From: G963674505 sp964575975
GTDB lineage: Bacteria > Desulfobacterota > Desulfobacteria > Desulfobacterales > SKZT01
Assembly (NCBI GenBank): GCA_964575975.1
Contig: CAZNTU010000042.1
Span: forward strand, 1 to 32,367
Direction of reading: 5' to 3'
Length of the DNA stretch: 32,367 nt
The notes beneath the pieces are model-generated. The model was not told the DNA's origin. It saw nothing but the letters and a program-made list of their open reading frames with translations, and ran no database searches. The stretch's first letter is position 1. The number at the start of each line of letters is the position of its first letter. The position numbers were made by a program, and so were the translations under genes. Shown here piece after piece: positions 7,401 through 15,548 of this stretch.

Positions 7401-8669
7401 ATGGAGGGGATTGAGGTTTCCGAAAAAGTCGCGCGCAAAATGCCGAAAATCCTCGCGAAAGCCGCTATAACGATTATTCTGGCATCCTTGTCCCTCTACG
7501 TGTTAAGGAATTCGTGGATAGACAGGAAGATCGCTTACGAAGAATACTCGTATACGCGGGAAGAAGCGGAGAAACTGAAAGATTTCCCGGAAGCTATGTA
7601 CGATTACGGAAGGCATTCGAAGAGTATATTCGATTACGAATCGGCAAGGTTTTTTTTTCAAAGGGCGGCGCTCGGAAACGTGTTTCACGGGGACGCGTGG
7701 CTGGCGCTCGCCGAGACCGAGGCCAGGCTGGGCGACACGGAAAGGGCCGGTAAAATCCTCTTGTTTTTGGACGATCTGTCGAAGAGGACGGTCAGATGGA
7801 AATGGAGGCAAGCGCTCTTGGCCAGGGAGCTTGGCATGGAGGAGCTTTTCCTGGGGAACATTCGATTCCTGATGGAACGAAAACATCGTATCGACGACTT
7901 CATACAAGTTTTGGACTTCCATGTAGGCCGAAAACCCGACAAGGTTTTGTCTTTCCTGGAAGATTCCCTTTATCCCGCATATCTGAGATGGCTTGTCCGA
8001 TGGAAACGTACCGAAGACGCAATGACGGTTTGGCGGGAAATGGGGCGAAGCGACGTCCGGGACAGGCTGTTGACGGAGGATTTCGTACATTTCCTGTTGG
8101 AAGAGAAACTTGTCGTCCAAGCCGCCGAAATCCGAAAGAGTTTTTTGAATATAGAGGGTATGACAAACCCGGGATTCGAGGATTCCCTGACAAAAAAGGG
8201 GTTCGATTGGAGGTACTGGGGGGAAAACAAGGGCGGATGGACCATCGACAGAATCTCTCGGAATGCCGCGGAAGGCGAATTCGCGCTCCGAATCCTTTTT
8301 ACTGGAAAAGAGAATTTAAATTTCCTTAATCTTTACCAAATCGTCAAGGCAGATCCGCTGACTATGTACACTCTTTCGTATAGATATCGCAGTTCGAACA
8401 TAACTACGGATCAAGGTCCGTACGTGGAAGTCTACTGCAAAGACGCGAAGGGACTTCATGCAAAGGGTAGAATGATCGCCGGAACCGCATTGTGGACTAG
8501 AGAGGAAATCGAGTTCGAAACGCCAGAAAATTGCGATGCCGTGGTAGTCAGGCTTAGACGAAATACAAGCAAGCGGATCGACTGTAAGATAAAGGGCGAG
8601 TTATGGTTGGACGATTTCGCGATGCAAGCGACGGACACGCAAGAGCGAGACGAGAAGTCTGAAAGATAA
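7401..8669 (+). CDS. Membrane-anchored TPR protein with carbohydrate-binding-like C-terminus
   Basis: This 422-residue protein has no standard gene name. One membrane segment (about residues 17-36) is followed by helical repeats resembling TPRs (about 50-240; for example DAWLALAETEARLGDTERAGKIL). From about residue 256 a beta-rich domain begins with NPGFED and ends with LWLDDFAM. This start-and-end pattern is typical of galactose-binding-like CBM modules (families 4, 9 and related). The protein probably faces the periplasm and may hold polysaccharide or assembly partners. It starts two bases after the phosphatase gene and belongs to the same operon. The TPR/CBM reading is by pattern; the exact role is not known. 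Confidence 0.7.
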   Translation: MEGIEVSEKVARKMPKILAKAAITIILASLSLYVLRNSWIDRKIAYEEYSYTREEAEKLKDFPEAMYDYGRHSKSIFDYESARFFFQRAALGNVFHGDAWLALAETEARLGDTERAGKILLFLDDLSKRTVRWKWRQALLARELGMEELFLGNIRFLMERKHRIDDFIQVLDFHVGRKPDKVLSFLEDSLYPAYLRWLVRWKRTEDAMTVWREMGRSDVRDRLLTEDFVHFLLEEKLVVQAAEIRKSFLNIEGMTNPGFEDSLTKKGFDWRYWGENKGGWTIDRISRNAAEGEFALRILFTGKENLNFLNLYQIVKADPLTMYTLSYRYRSSNITTDQGPYVEVYCKDAKGLHAKGRMIAGTALWTREEIEFETPENCDAVVVRLRRNTSKRIDCKIKGELWLDDFAMQATDTQERDEKSER

Positions 8670-8683
8670 CCGTTTTTTTGAGG

Positions 8684-8712
8684 TTGAATTTGTCGTCGGA
8701 AACTGGTATACG
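8684..8712 (+). promoter_or_regulatory. Weak candidate sigma70 promoter before the wzc-like gene
   Basis: TTGAAT (8684-8689) and TATACG (8707-8712) are separated by 17 bp. Each hexamer matches the consensus at four of six positions. The spot is reasonable because this is one of the few longer gaps (117 bp) in the cluster, but the match could be chance. Confidence 0.3.
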
Positions 8713-8786
8713 GTCAACGCGATCTTTTCGTTATCCATATATCACGGACGACCCAAATAAGTTGGAGTTTTTTTTCGAGGCGGAAA

Positions 8787-11102
8787 ATGAGTGACAAAAA
8801 ATTTATAGACTTGGAAAACTCAAATGTAGTTGTATCAGAGACAAGCAACCTTCCATCGACGGAATACCGCGACGCCGTCCCCGATCCTTCGGAAGAGGAG
8901 ATCAATATTCGGGATTATCTGGACGTGCTAGTCCGGCGCAAATGGGCAATTGCGGGCATTTTGCTCCTGGTTTTCGTTTCGACGTTCATTTTTTCCATGA
9001 CATCAACCCCTTTGTATAAAGCGTCCGTCACTCTCGAAATCACGCCCGAGGAAAACAAGATCACTAAGTTCGAGGAAGTAATGGCGGCCGAGCTGAAATC
9101 GCGGGAGTATTACGAAACGCAGATCGCATTGCTCAAAAGCACGACATTGATGGGAAACGTGATCGAGAAGCTTAATCTCATGGAGAACGCCGTAGTCCAG
9201 GAAGAGCTGTTCGGAGACCCCGAGGGCGAGGATGGCTTGCTGGCGAAGATCAAAGGGAATATAAAATCCCTGATAAAGGGAGAGGATTCCGAACTCAGCA
9301 ACAGCCTGATTACCGAGGAATACATAAAAGACAAGAAGCTTTTGGAATACATGCAAGAAAACATGGAGGCGAAAACGAGCAGAGACGCCATGCTTGTGAC
9401 CATTTCCTTTTCATCGCCTTCGCGAGTGCTTAGCAAAGAAGTAATAAACGCGCTCGCCGACGAGTTTCTGGCCTGGAAGATGGAAAAGAAGATGGAGGCC
9501 TCCCAGGTTGCTCAGAATTTTTTGATGAAACAGATCGAAAAGGCGAAGATCAACCTGGAAAAAGCGGAGGAGAATCTGAATTTTTTTGCCAAGTCCGCCG
9601 GTATCGTATCGCTTGACACCAGCATGAACAGCGTCTACAGGCAGCTGGAGGAGCTGAACACGGCTTTGGCCGCAGCCGAGGCCGATCTGGTTTTGAAGCA
9701 ATCCGTTTTCGAGCAAGCCAAAAGGGAGGGGCTCTCGAACCTTCCTCAGGTGCTGGAAAGCAAGGTGGTAGACAGTTTGAAGGAAAAACAGGCGGAGCTT
9801 CAATCCCAATACGACGACCTCGCCGTGACCTTCAAGGACGGATACCCGATGGTTCAGCAACTCAAATCCAGAGTGGACGCTCTTGAAAAACGGATCGTGA
9901 TCGAGGAGAACTCCATTTTCAAATCCATTGAAACGCAGTACCTGGCGGCGGTGGAAAAGGTCGAAAGACTTAGGGAAAGAGTCAAGGACCAGGAGGAGCG
10001 CACCATCGATCTTAACGAGCGGACGACGCAGTACAAAATCTTGGCCCGCGAAGTGAACACGAATAAACAGATATACGAGAGCCTGCTGGAACGTTCCAAG
10101 GAGATCGAATCCATGGTGGGCGTCTCCCCCAGCAACATCAGCATCGTCGACCGTGCGTCCTTGCCGATTCTGCCATTCAAGCCGAATATCAAGCTCAACC
10201 TCCTGCTGGCTATCGTGATTGGATGCTTTCTTGGAGTGGGATTCGCGTTCATGCTAGAGTACTTCAACGATACCATAACCAACCCGGATCAGATATCCGA
10301 CCGTTTCCGCATCCCCATTTTGGGCGTCATTCCCTTGGCGGACAGTAAAACCGAATATCCTGTGGAGAAAACGTTCGTGTCCGACCCCCGAGCCGCCGTT
10401 TCCGAGGCTCTTAGAACGACGCGCATATCGTTGCAGCTTTCCGGCGGAGATTCGCACTCGAAAACATTTGTAATAACAAGTTCGTCCCAGGGAGAGGGAA
10501 AAACTACGATCGCCGCGAACCTGACGGCGGCTTATGCCAGTGCCGGTCTAAAAACGTTGCTGATCGACTGCGACCTTCGAAGGCCTCGGGTCCATAAAAT
10601 CTTTCAAAACGGACATAACGGCCAGGATAATTCAAGGGGACTTTCCAGTTTTCTGACGGGGGTCACCGACAAGCCGGTGATCCATAACACGGGGATCGAC
10701 AATCTGCACTACATGCCCTCGGGCCCCATTCCTCCCAATCCTGTGGAGCTTCTGGCATCCAGAAGGTTTTCCGAATTGATCAGGGTTTTGCAGAAACAAT
10801 TCGATCAGATCGTCTTGGACGCTCCTCCTCACAACGGATTGGCCGATGTTTTGGTAATGGCCCGCCAAGTGGGAGGGGTGGTCCTTGTAAGCAGTATCGG
10901 GCAGACGACGAGAGACTCTTTGCGGATTTTCAAGAACAGCATGAAAAACGTGCAAGGCAAGATTTTGGGAAGCATCGTGAACAAGGTGGATTTATCCCGC
11001 CGCTACGGGTATGGAACCTATTACAAATATTATTACGCGTACCATTACGAGTACGGAGAAGACAAGAAGAGGGATAGGGGGAGGAAAAAAATTGCCGCTT
11101 GA
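8787..11102 (+). CDS. Wzc-like polysaccharide co-polymerase and BY-type tyrosine kinase
   Basis: The 771-residue length fits fused Wzc/ExoP proteins. A Wzz-like chain-length domain is framed by two membrane segments (about residues 53-72 and 468-490), with a long periplasmic coiled coil between them (about 230-440). The cytoplasmic BY-kinase has Walker A GEGKTT (569-574), Walker A' LLIDCDLRRPRVHKIF, and Walker B QIVLDAPP. A C-terminal tail from about 740 to 757 carries roughly ten tyrosines, the autophosphorylation cluster. Cycles of phosphorylation, reversed by the PHP phosphatase two genes upstream, would control oligomer state and chain length. GAGG lies seven to eight bases before the ATG. 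Partners expected are the Wza-like exporter and the ligase/polymerase-like protein of this cluster. Confidence 0.95.
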   Translation: MSDKKFIDLENSNVVVSETSNLPSTEYRDAVPDPSEEEINIRDYLDVLVRRKWAIAGILLLVFVSTFIFSMTSTPLYKASVTLEITPEENKITKFEEVMAAELKSREYYETQIALLKSTTLMGNVIEKLNLMENAVVQEELFGDPEGEDGLLAKIKGNIKSLIKGEDSELSNSLITEEYIKDKKLLEYMQENMEAKTSRDAMLVTISFSSPSRVLSKEVINALADEFLAWKMEKKMEASQVAQNFLMKQIEKAKINLEKAEENLNFFAKSAGIVSLDTSMNSVYRQLEELNTALAAAEADLVLKQSVFEQAKREGLSNLPQVLESKVVDSLKEKQAELQSQYDDLAVTFKDGYPMVQQLKSRVDALEKRIVIEENSIFKSIETQYLAAVEKVERLRERVKDQEERTIDLNERTTQYKILAREVNTNKQIYESLLERSKEIESMVGVSPSNISIVDRASLPILPFKPNIKLNLLLAIVIGCFLGVGFAFMLEYFNDTITNPDQISDRFRIPILGVIPLADSKTEYPVEKTFVSDPRAAVSEALRTTRISLQLSGGDSHSKTFVITSSSQGEGKTTIAANLTAAYASAGLKTLLIDCDLRRPRVHKIFQNGHNGQDNSRGLSSFLTGVTDKPVIHNTGIDNLHYMPSGPIPPNPVELLASRRFSELIRVLQKQFDQIVLDAPPHNGLADVLVMARQVGGVVLVSSIGQTTRDSLRIFKNSMKNVQGKILGSIVNKVDLSRRYGYGTYYKYYYAYHYEYGEDKKRDRGRKKIAA

Positions 11103-11180
11103 GCCATAAAGACGAGGAACGCCTATTTTGCGAGGAGTTGTTTTCAATTTGGCCCGCCCGCTAACAAGTAGGATTGGAAG

Positions 11181-13013
11181 ATGATGGGATTCAAGAAAAA
11201 ATCCCCGGACGCGCAGTATCGTCGGACGATGGTGTCGTTCGTCCAAGATGTTCTGAAAGCCCCGGATACTCCATCTTTAATCCGCGCAATAGCGATGGAC
11301 GCCGAGTACATGAGAATGTGCAAACTGCTCGTAGGTCCGGGGAAAAAGCTTGATCGAAATCACGCTGCGAGGATCGAGCGGATTTGCTTGGAATTAGGCG
11401 TCTCTTACCCGCAAATAGAGCAAAAACTCATCCCGGCGGCAAGGTCCTTGGGTATAGGATCTGTCCCGGGGGGGCGGAATTTTTACCAAATCCTCGGAGT
11501 CAAGCCCGATGCCAGCCAAAGCGAAATCAAAAGCGCATATCGCCGAAAAGCTCTCGAACTCCATCCGGATGTCAATTCCAAGGAAAAAGCCGGCGTGGAG
11601 GATTTTTTAAATCTTCAAACCGCGTATCGGGTGTTGAGCGATTCGGTTTCCAGAAACAATTACGATCTCGAAAACCTTTCCAAAAACTGGAACGAAAGTT
11701 TCGACCAATTGCCTGATGTCGGCAAAAAGGCGATGAAGGCGGGCAAAAAAAAATACATGCCTCAAATGGCGTTTGTATTTCTGATCCTGATCCTCTGCAT
11801 TGTCGTCTTCGTCGCGGATATTATGCATAAAAAAAAATCCCTGAAAAGCGAAAGATACATTCCAAAAAACTCCGCCGGTTCGTACGAGATGAAAAACAGC
11901 GCCGAAAACATCCGCCGAACCGAAGAACCCGATCATCGGAAGCTCGCTTCCGTCGGGATGCCGAGCATTTACAACGAAACGGCGAACGCGGACGCATCCA
12001 TCGCAACAGGAAAAAATACAGGGCCTTCGATTGCAACAAGCAAAGACGGAATGGGGAAAAACGATCTTCCTGCAATCGATACGCCTCGAATCGAGACGGC
12101 AATCAGGCATGGAGAGAATGACGACAAAGAAGGCGGCTTTTCCAGAAAAGCCTTTTTAGAACGTTGGGACGCGGAAAATGAAAGAACTCGCGCCGTCGCG
12201 AACAATCGTTCCTCCGACAATTCGGCGCAATCCAACGAATACCGCCCGCCGGCGAAGAGCCCCGCGCCGTACGAAAACAACCGGGCCAAAATCAGTTCCC
12301 GACCAACGCCGGGAACAGTTGAAAAACAGAATGAAAGCGTCGTCAAAAAATCGGCGGTGAAATTTCGGGTTGCGGAAGAGGCGCATGCGGAAGCGAAAGG
12401 CGTTTTTGACAACAAAAGGGGGCGTGATCTCGCCGCCTCCCATTCTATCCCCCGAAAAGATAGAGAATCCTTTCCTCTCGAAGGGGAAAAAAATATCGAT
12501 GCGAAATTGGTCTCGTCCTCGTTTGAAAATGAAAACGGAAGGAATGATGACTTCGCTCGAACGGACAACGGAAACGTTCCTGGTACGGCCAACGAGGGGC
12601 TTGATGGAAACGAAAAGACGAAAAACCAAGCGAGCGAGCATTATTACAGGCGCTTGAATTCCTTTTTCGGTCGGTTTACCCAAGCCTACGCGGCCAAAAA
12701 CCTACCGGTTTTCCAATCTTTTTTTGCCTCCGACGCCACTGAAAACGGGAAAAGCTTCAAATCCATGCTTTCAGTGTATCGCCAAACTTTCGAATCCATT
12801 GATTCCATAAAATATTTGATCGAGGTGAAAAATCTGGACTTTTTTTTCGAAGCGAAAAAGATAAATGTTTCCGGAGAATTCATTCTGATATTTAAAACGG
12901 CAAACACATCGAAAGCTTCGTTGAGGAGAGGGGAAATTTTTTTCGAACTGGAAGACAATAACGACGAATTCTTAATAAAAAGGTTGGTCTACCGCGTATT
13001 GGATTCCAGCTGA
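11181..13013 (+). CDS. Membrane J-domain protein with NTF2-like C-terminal domain
   Basis: This 610-residue protein has an unusual architecture. Residues 1-95 are helical and unrecognised. A DnaJ domain spans about 101-160 (FYQILGVKPDAS, helix with YRRKALE, and HPD at 128-130), so it can in principle stimulate DnaK. A membrane segment follows at about 195-216. A long, polar, probably disordered stretch rich in Asn, Lys and Glu runs from about 220 to 480. The final 120 residues (from YYRRLNSFF near 487) resemble NTF2-like/SnoaL-like cone folds found at the ends of envelope proteins. By topology the J-domain would be cytoplasmic and the NTF2-like part periplasmic. It may link chaperone action to Wzc/Wza assembly; this is inference. 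AGGA lies six bases before the first of two tandem ATGs. Confidence 0.75.
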   Translation: MMGFKKKSPDAQYRRTMVSFVQDVLKAPDTPSLIRAIAMDAEYMRMCKLLVGPGKKLDRNHAARIERICLELGVSYPQIEQKLIPAARSLGIGSVPGGRNFYQILGVKPDASQSEIKSAYRRKALELHPDVNSKEKAGVEDFLNLQTAYRVLSDSVSRNNYDLENLSKNWNESFDQLPDVGKKAMKAGKKKYMPQMAFVFLILILCIVVFVADIMHKKKSLKSERYIPKNSAGSYEMKNSAENIRRTEEPDHRKLASVGMPSIYNETANADASIATGKNTGPSIATSKDGMGKNDLPAIDTPRIETAIRHGENDDKEGGFSRKAFLERWDAENERTRAVANNRSSDNSAQSNEYRPPAKSPAPYENNRAKISSRPTPGTVEKQNESVVKKSAVKFRVAEEAHAEAKGVFDNKRGRDLAASHSIPRKDRESFPLEGEKNIDAKLVSSSFENENGRNDDFARTDNGNVPGTANEGLDGNEKTKNQASEHYYRRLNSFFGRFTQAYAAKNLPVFQSFFASDATENGKSFKSMLSVYRQTFESIDSIKYLIEVKNLDFFFEAKKINVSGEFILIFKTANTSKASLRRGEIFFELEDNNDEFLIKRLVYRVLDSS

Positions 13014-13060
13014 CAGAGTTTTGGAAGCATTGTCGTATCTATAGAGGGGGGTTATTTGCC

Positions 13061-13089
13061 TTGACAAAATGGAAAGGGCATTCTATAAA
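13061..13089 (+). promoter_or_regulatory. Strong sigma70-type promoter for the secreted FecR-like gene
   Basis: A perfect -35 TTGACA (13061-13066) and a -10 TATAAA (13084-13089) are separated by the ideal 17 bp. Transcription would begin near 13096, leaving a leader of about 170 bases with a small dyad (CTCGGTCCGAG). No gene lies between 13014 and 13264. This suggests the last two genes can be expressed separately from the upstream operon. Confidence 0.75.
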
Positions 13090-13264
13090 TTGGCTCGGTC
13101 CGAGATTTTAGGTATAGGCGACTTCAAACGACGAAAAAATCTCGAACGTCAAAATCGATTTGCATGGGTTTTTCGAGTTCGGGTTGACGGCTTTCGGTAT
13201 TGGCTCGAAGGGAGGCGATACCGAGTGTAGAAACATGATTCACAATTCCAAACAGGAGGTTCGA

Positions 13265-13960
13265 ATGAAAAAGATGAGGAGAGACAAAAAGGTTTTGAAA
13301 ATTTTGACTGTCGTCCTTTGTGCTCTCATGGTAGGTGGAAACGCATTTGCGGCGGGCAGAATAATGCCTACCGGAAAAGTTACCATGTACGAGGGCGACA
13401 AGGTGATCGGTCAATACAGCTCCCAGGCGCCCCTTCCCGAGGACGTTACTTTGGTGTGCAGCGGGAAATGCGGCATCGAAACGGAAAATCTGAAAATGGT
13501 GGCGGAAGACAAGACTATGTTTTCCGTCGGCTCGAAAGACACTCACAAGGTCATCCAGGTCAAAGAAGGCGTTCTCTATTTCGCACTTAAGGAAATGCCC
13601 CGGCCGATCACCTTCGTTACTCCCCACGGCGACTACACGGTGCAGCAGATTATGATCAACGCATCGGCGCAGGGCGGCGTAATGGAGGGCTATCTGAAGA
13701 TCGACAACGAAAACGGCGAGATTGGCGCAGCTGGCGGGAGCATGATCATTGCTTCGGCCGAAGGCGTGCAAACGGTTCAGGATGGTCAAAGAATTCTTCT
13801 TGCCCAAGGCAATGTCAACGACCCCGAAATCAGCACTGCAACTAAGACGCTTATGGTTGGAGGCACCGTTGGGGTTATAGGCGGAATCGTTTGGCTTATT
13901 AATGACGATGACGATGATGATGATCACCGGCCTGTAAGTCCGTCGAAACCGGTGCAATAA
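13265..13960 (+). CDS. Secreted FecR-like protein with poly-Asp tail
   Basis: The start at 13265 is chosen because AGGAGG lies five bases upstream and a signal peptide follows at once (basic residues, LKILTVVLCALMVGG, cleavage after AFA near residue 29). An in-frame ATG at 13160 would bury the signal. The mature part is beta-rich and resembles FecR-like domains (VKEGVLYFALK, then PITFVTPHGDYTV). Near the C-terminus is a Gly-rich hydrophobic segment GGTVGVIGGIVWLI, then seven Asp and a Ser/Pro tail. The segment could be a membrane anchor or a sorting-type signal. From general knowledge, similar Asp-tailed proteins accompany polysaccharide clusters; function unknown. It has its own promoter and precedes the Wza-like gene. 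Confidence 0.75.
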   Translation: MKKMRRDKKVLKILTVVLCALMVGGNAFAAGRIMPTGKVTMYEGDKVIGQYSSQAPLPEDVTLVCSGKCGIETENLKMVAEDKTMFSVGSKDTHKVIQVKEGVLYFALKEMPRPITFVTPHGDYTVQQIMINASAQGGVMEGYLKIDNENGEIGAAGGSMIIASAEGVQTVQDGQRILLAQGNVNDPEISTATKTLMVGGTVGVIGGIVWLINDDDDDDDHRPVSPSKPVQ

Positions 13961-14051
13961 ACGAGCGAAGCTCGAGGCGAATTCGACATCGAGAGAAAAA
14001 AGGAATGTTTTTCAAAAACCTTACCGATGCCCGAATGCGTTCAGCCGGTAG

Positions 14052-14137
14052 AAACTTTTTGTTACAGGATAGCACGAGCCGATGGGCCGGGCGGCATGGC
14101 GCTCTTGACCCATCGGCATATTTGCTGTAGAGAGTTT
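14052..14137 (+). ncRNA. Candidate structured RNA leader upstream of the wza-like gene
   Basis: The gap 13961-14221 holds no convincing gene. It contains a nested helix: AAACT (14052-14056) with AGTTT (14133-14137), AGCA (14071-14074) with TGCT (14123-14126), and a perfect 9-bp stem GCCGATGGG (14078-14086) with CCCATCGGC (14109-14117). A separate TACCG/CGGTA pair (14022-14026, 14046-14050) and a GTTTTT/AAAAAC hairpin lie just upstream. No T run follows the main stem, so it is not a simple terminator. It does not match the c-di-GMP-I riboswitch consensus as I know it. It could be a riboswitch-like leader or an mRNA processing or stability element. Confidence 0.4.
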
Positions 14138-14221
14138 GAAAAAAAACGTATTGTGCGAGACTCAATCCTAATGCAGAGCAAATTACATTTTTTTCTGAAA
14201 TTTCCCAAAGAAATAGTTCGC

Positions 14222-15208
14222 ATGAAGCGCGGTCTTTCGATTTTTTGCTGCGCTATGACTATCTCTTTGCTGACTGCATGCGGCGCGACAGATCCAAAAA
14301 ATTACATTCCGGTGGTCGAAGGCAAGGAAGTAAGATCGTTGAACCAGCAGATACTCGCCGCCGCGCAAGTGAACACGGCGTCGGGCGATTATCTCTTGGG
14401 ACCGGGCGACTTGCTGGACATCAAAGTCTTTGAATCCGAGAGACTATCCACCACGGTCAGAGTAAGCTCCAGAGGCTTCGTCACCCTCCCGCTGCTCAAT
14501 CAGGTTTACGTCGAGGGTATGTCCGCTCGGGAAGCCGAAAAGACGATCGAGGACATGTACAAAGTAAATTACTTGAAAGACCCGCACGTGAGCATCTTCG
14601 TAAAAGAACACGTCAGCCAGCGAATTACGCTAGTCGGCGAATTCAAGAAACCGGACACCTACGATTATTTTACGAAAATGCGGCTTCTGGGAGTTTTGGC
14701 CATGGGCGGCGGTCTTTCGGAAAAAGCGGGAACCACCGTGCAGATTCGGAGAGTCAGCGGGGCGAAAGACGGTGAAAGCCAACTCCTTGTCGTGGATCTC
14801 GATAAACTGGTCAGGGATGGCCAATCAGAGTTGAATGTCGAAATTCTCGGCTCGGATGTGATTTTCGTTCCCGAGGCCGGTACTTTCTTGGTCGAAGGAG
14901 CGGTGAGAAATCCCGGAGCGTATCCGATAAACAAAAGCCTTAACGTTCGAGAGGCGGTCGGGGTCGCGGGCGGGTTCAAACCCTACGCCATTCAGGATAA
15001 AATTGCGCTGATCAGATACACCGAAGACAGTGACAAACCTGAAATTCGGGAAATAAGTTTCGAGACCGACGATTACGCATCGATAGTATTGAAAGACGGG
15101 GATGTTCTGCTGGCTCTGGCTAGCGGATGGAGCAAATTCGTCAGCGGCGCGGGACTTCGTCTTGGCCTGCCGTGGCTTGGAGTTGGTTACGAGAATCCCG
15201 AAAAATAA
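14222..15208 (+). CDS. Wza-like polysaccharide export lipoprotein
   Basis: The start at 14222 is chosen because a lipoprotein signal follows at once (MKRGLSIF ... LLTAC, lipobox Cys20). An in-frame upstream start at 14170 would displace it. The 328-residue protein has the poly-export (PES) domain (YLLGPGDLLDIKVFES near residue 58, GFVTLPLLNQVYVEGMS near 90) and two SLBB-like domains (ITLVGEFKKPDTY near 138; VEGAVRNPGAYPINK near 225). This fits the outer-membrane Wza family, which forms the exit channel contacting Wzc. It is the last gene of the cluster, followed by a strong terminator. It is shorter than E. coli Wza (about 380). The Shine-Dalgarno sequence is weak; translation may depend on the structured leader. 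Confidence 0.9.
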   Translation: MKRGLSIFCCAMTISLLTACGATDPKNYIPVVEGKEVRSLNQQILAAAQVNTASGDYLLGPGDLLDIKVFESERLSTTVRVSSRGFVTLPLLNQVYVEGMSAREAEKTIEDMYKVNYLKDPHVSIFVKEHVSQRITLVGEFKKPDTYDYFTKMRLLGVLAMGGGLSEKAGTTVQIRRVSGAKDGESQLLVVDLDKLVRDGQSELNVEILGSDVIFVPEAGTFLVEGAVRNPGAYPINKSLNVREAVGVAGGFKPYAIQDKIALIRYTEDSDKPEIREISFETDDYASIVLKDGDVLLALASGWSKFVSGAGLRLGLPWLGVGYENPEK

Positions 15209-15271
15209 ATAGCCGAGAATATAATCGAGTTTTCACGATTTTCGCGATATGTTCGACAATAGTTTGTTTGG

Positions 15272-15306
15272 ACCGCATCGTTTTCCGATGCGGTTTTTTT
15301 ATTTTT
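15272..15306 (+). terminator. Rho-independent terminator ending the polysaccharide cluster
   Basis: ACCGCATCG (15272-15280) pairs perfectly with CGATGCGGT (15286-15294) across a 5-base loop, followed by a T run reaching 15306 with one interrupting A. It lies 63 bases after the wza-like stop codon. Confidence 0.95.
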
Positions 15307-15548
15307 GAACGAGGTGCGTCGCAATTAATTGCGCAGCTTCGGACTGCATTGTTTTAGAAAAAACGCTCGCTGTTTTCTCGTCGTAAAAAAAACAATCCGC
15401 TCGCCCATCCGACATCGAATTCGATTTTCGAGTCAGTGACTCTGTTTGAAAATACCGGTGCTTTTGGTCCTGCCTCGGATCCAGAAAAACTGATCGTTAT
15501 ATTCATCTTTTCGTTGGCCCTCGAATGGAAATATGATAGATACGGCCC
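15307..15548. other. Intergenic region with three perfect palindromes
   Basis: No gene is supported here. Three perfect dyads lie within 125 bp: CGCAATTAATTGCG (15320-15333), ATCGAATTCGAT (15414-15425) and GAGTCAGTGACTC (15430-15442). They could be operator sites controlling the uracil-DNA glycosylase gene downstream, but no convincing promoter hexamers are visible near them. Confidence 0.35.

Noticed and set aside
13160..13264. N-terminal extension of the FecR-like protein from ATG 13160
   Set aside because: It would place 35 residues before a signal peptide, while a consensus ribosome site precedes ATG 13265.
14052..14137. c-di-GMP-I riboswitch before wza
   Set aside because: The conserved GEMM core segments and tetraloop-receptor pattern are not found; only a generic bulged helix is seen.
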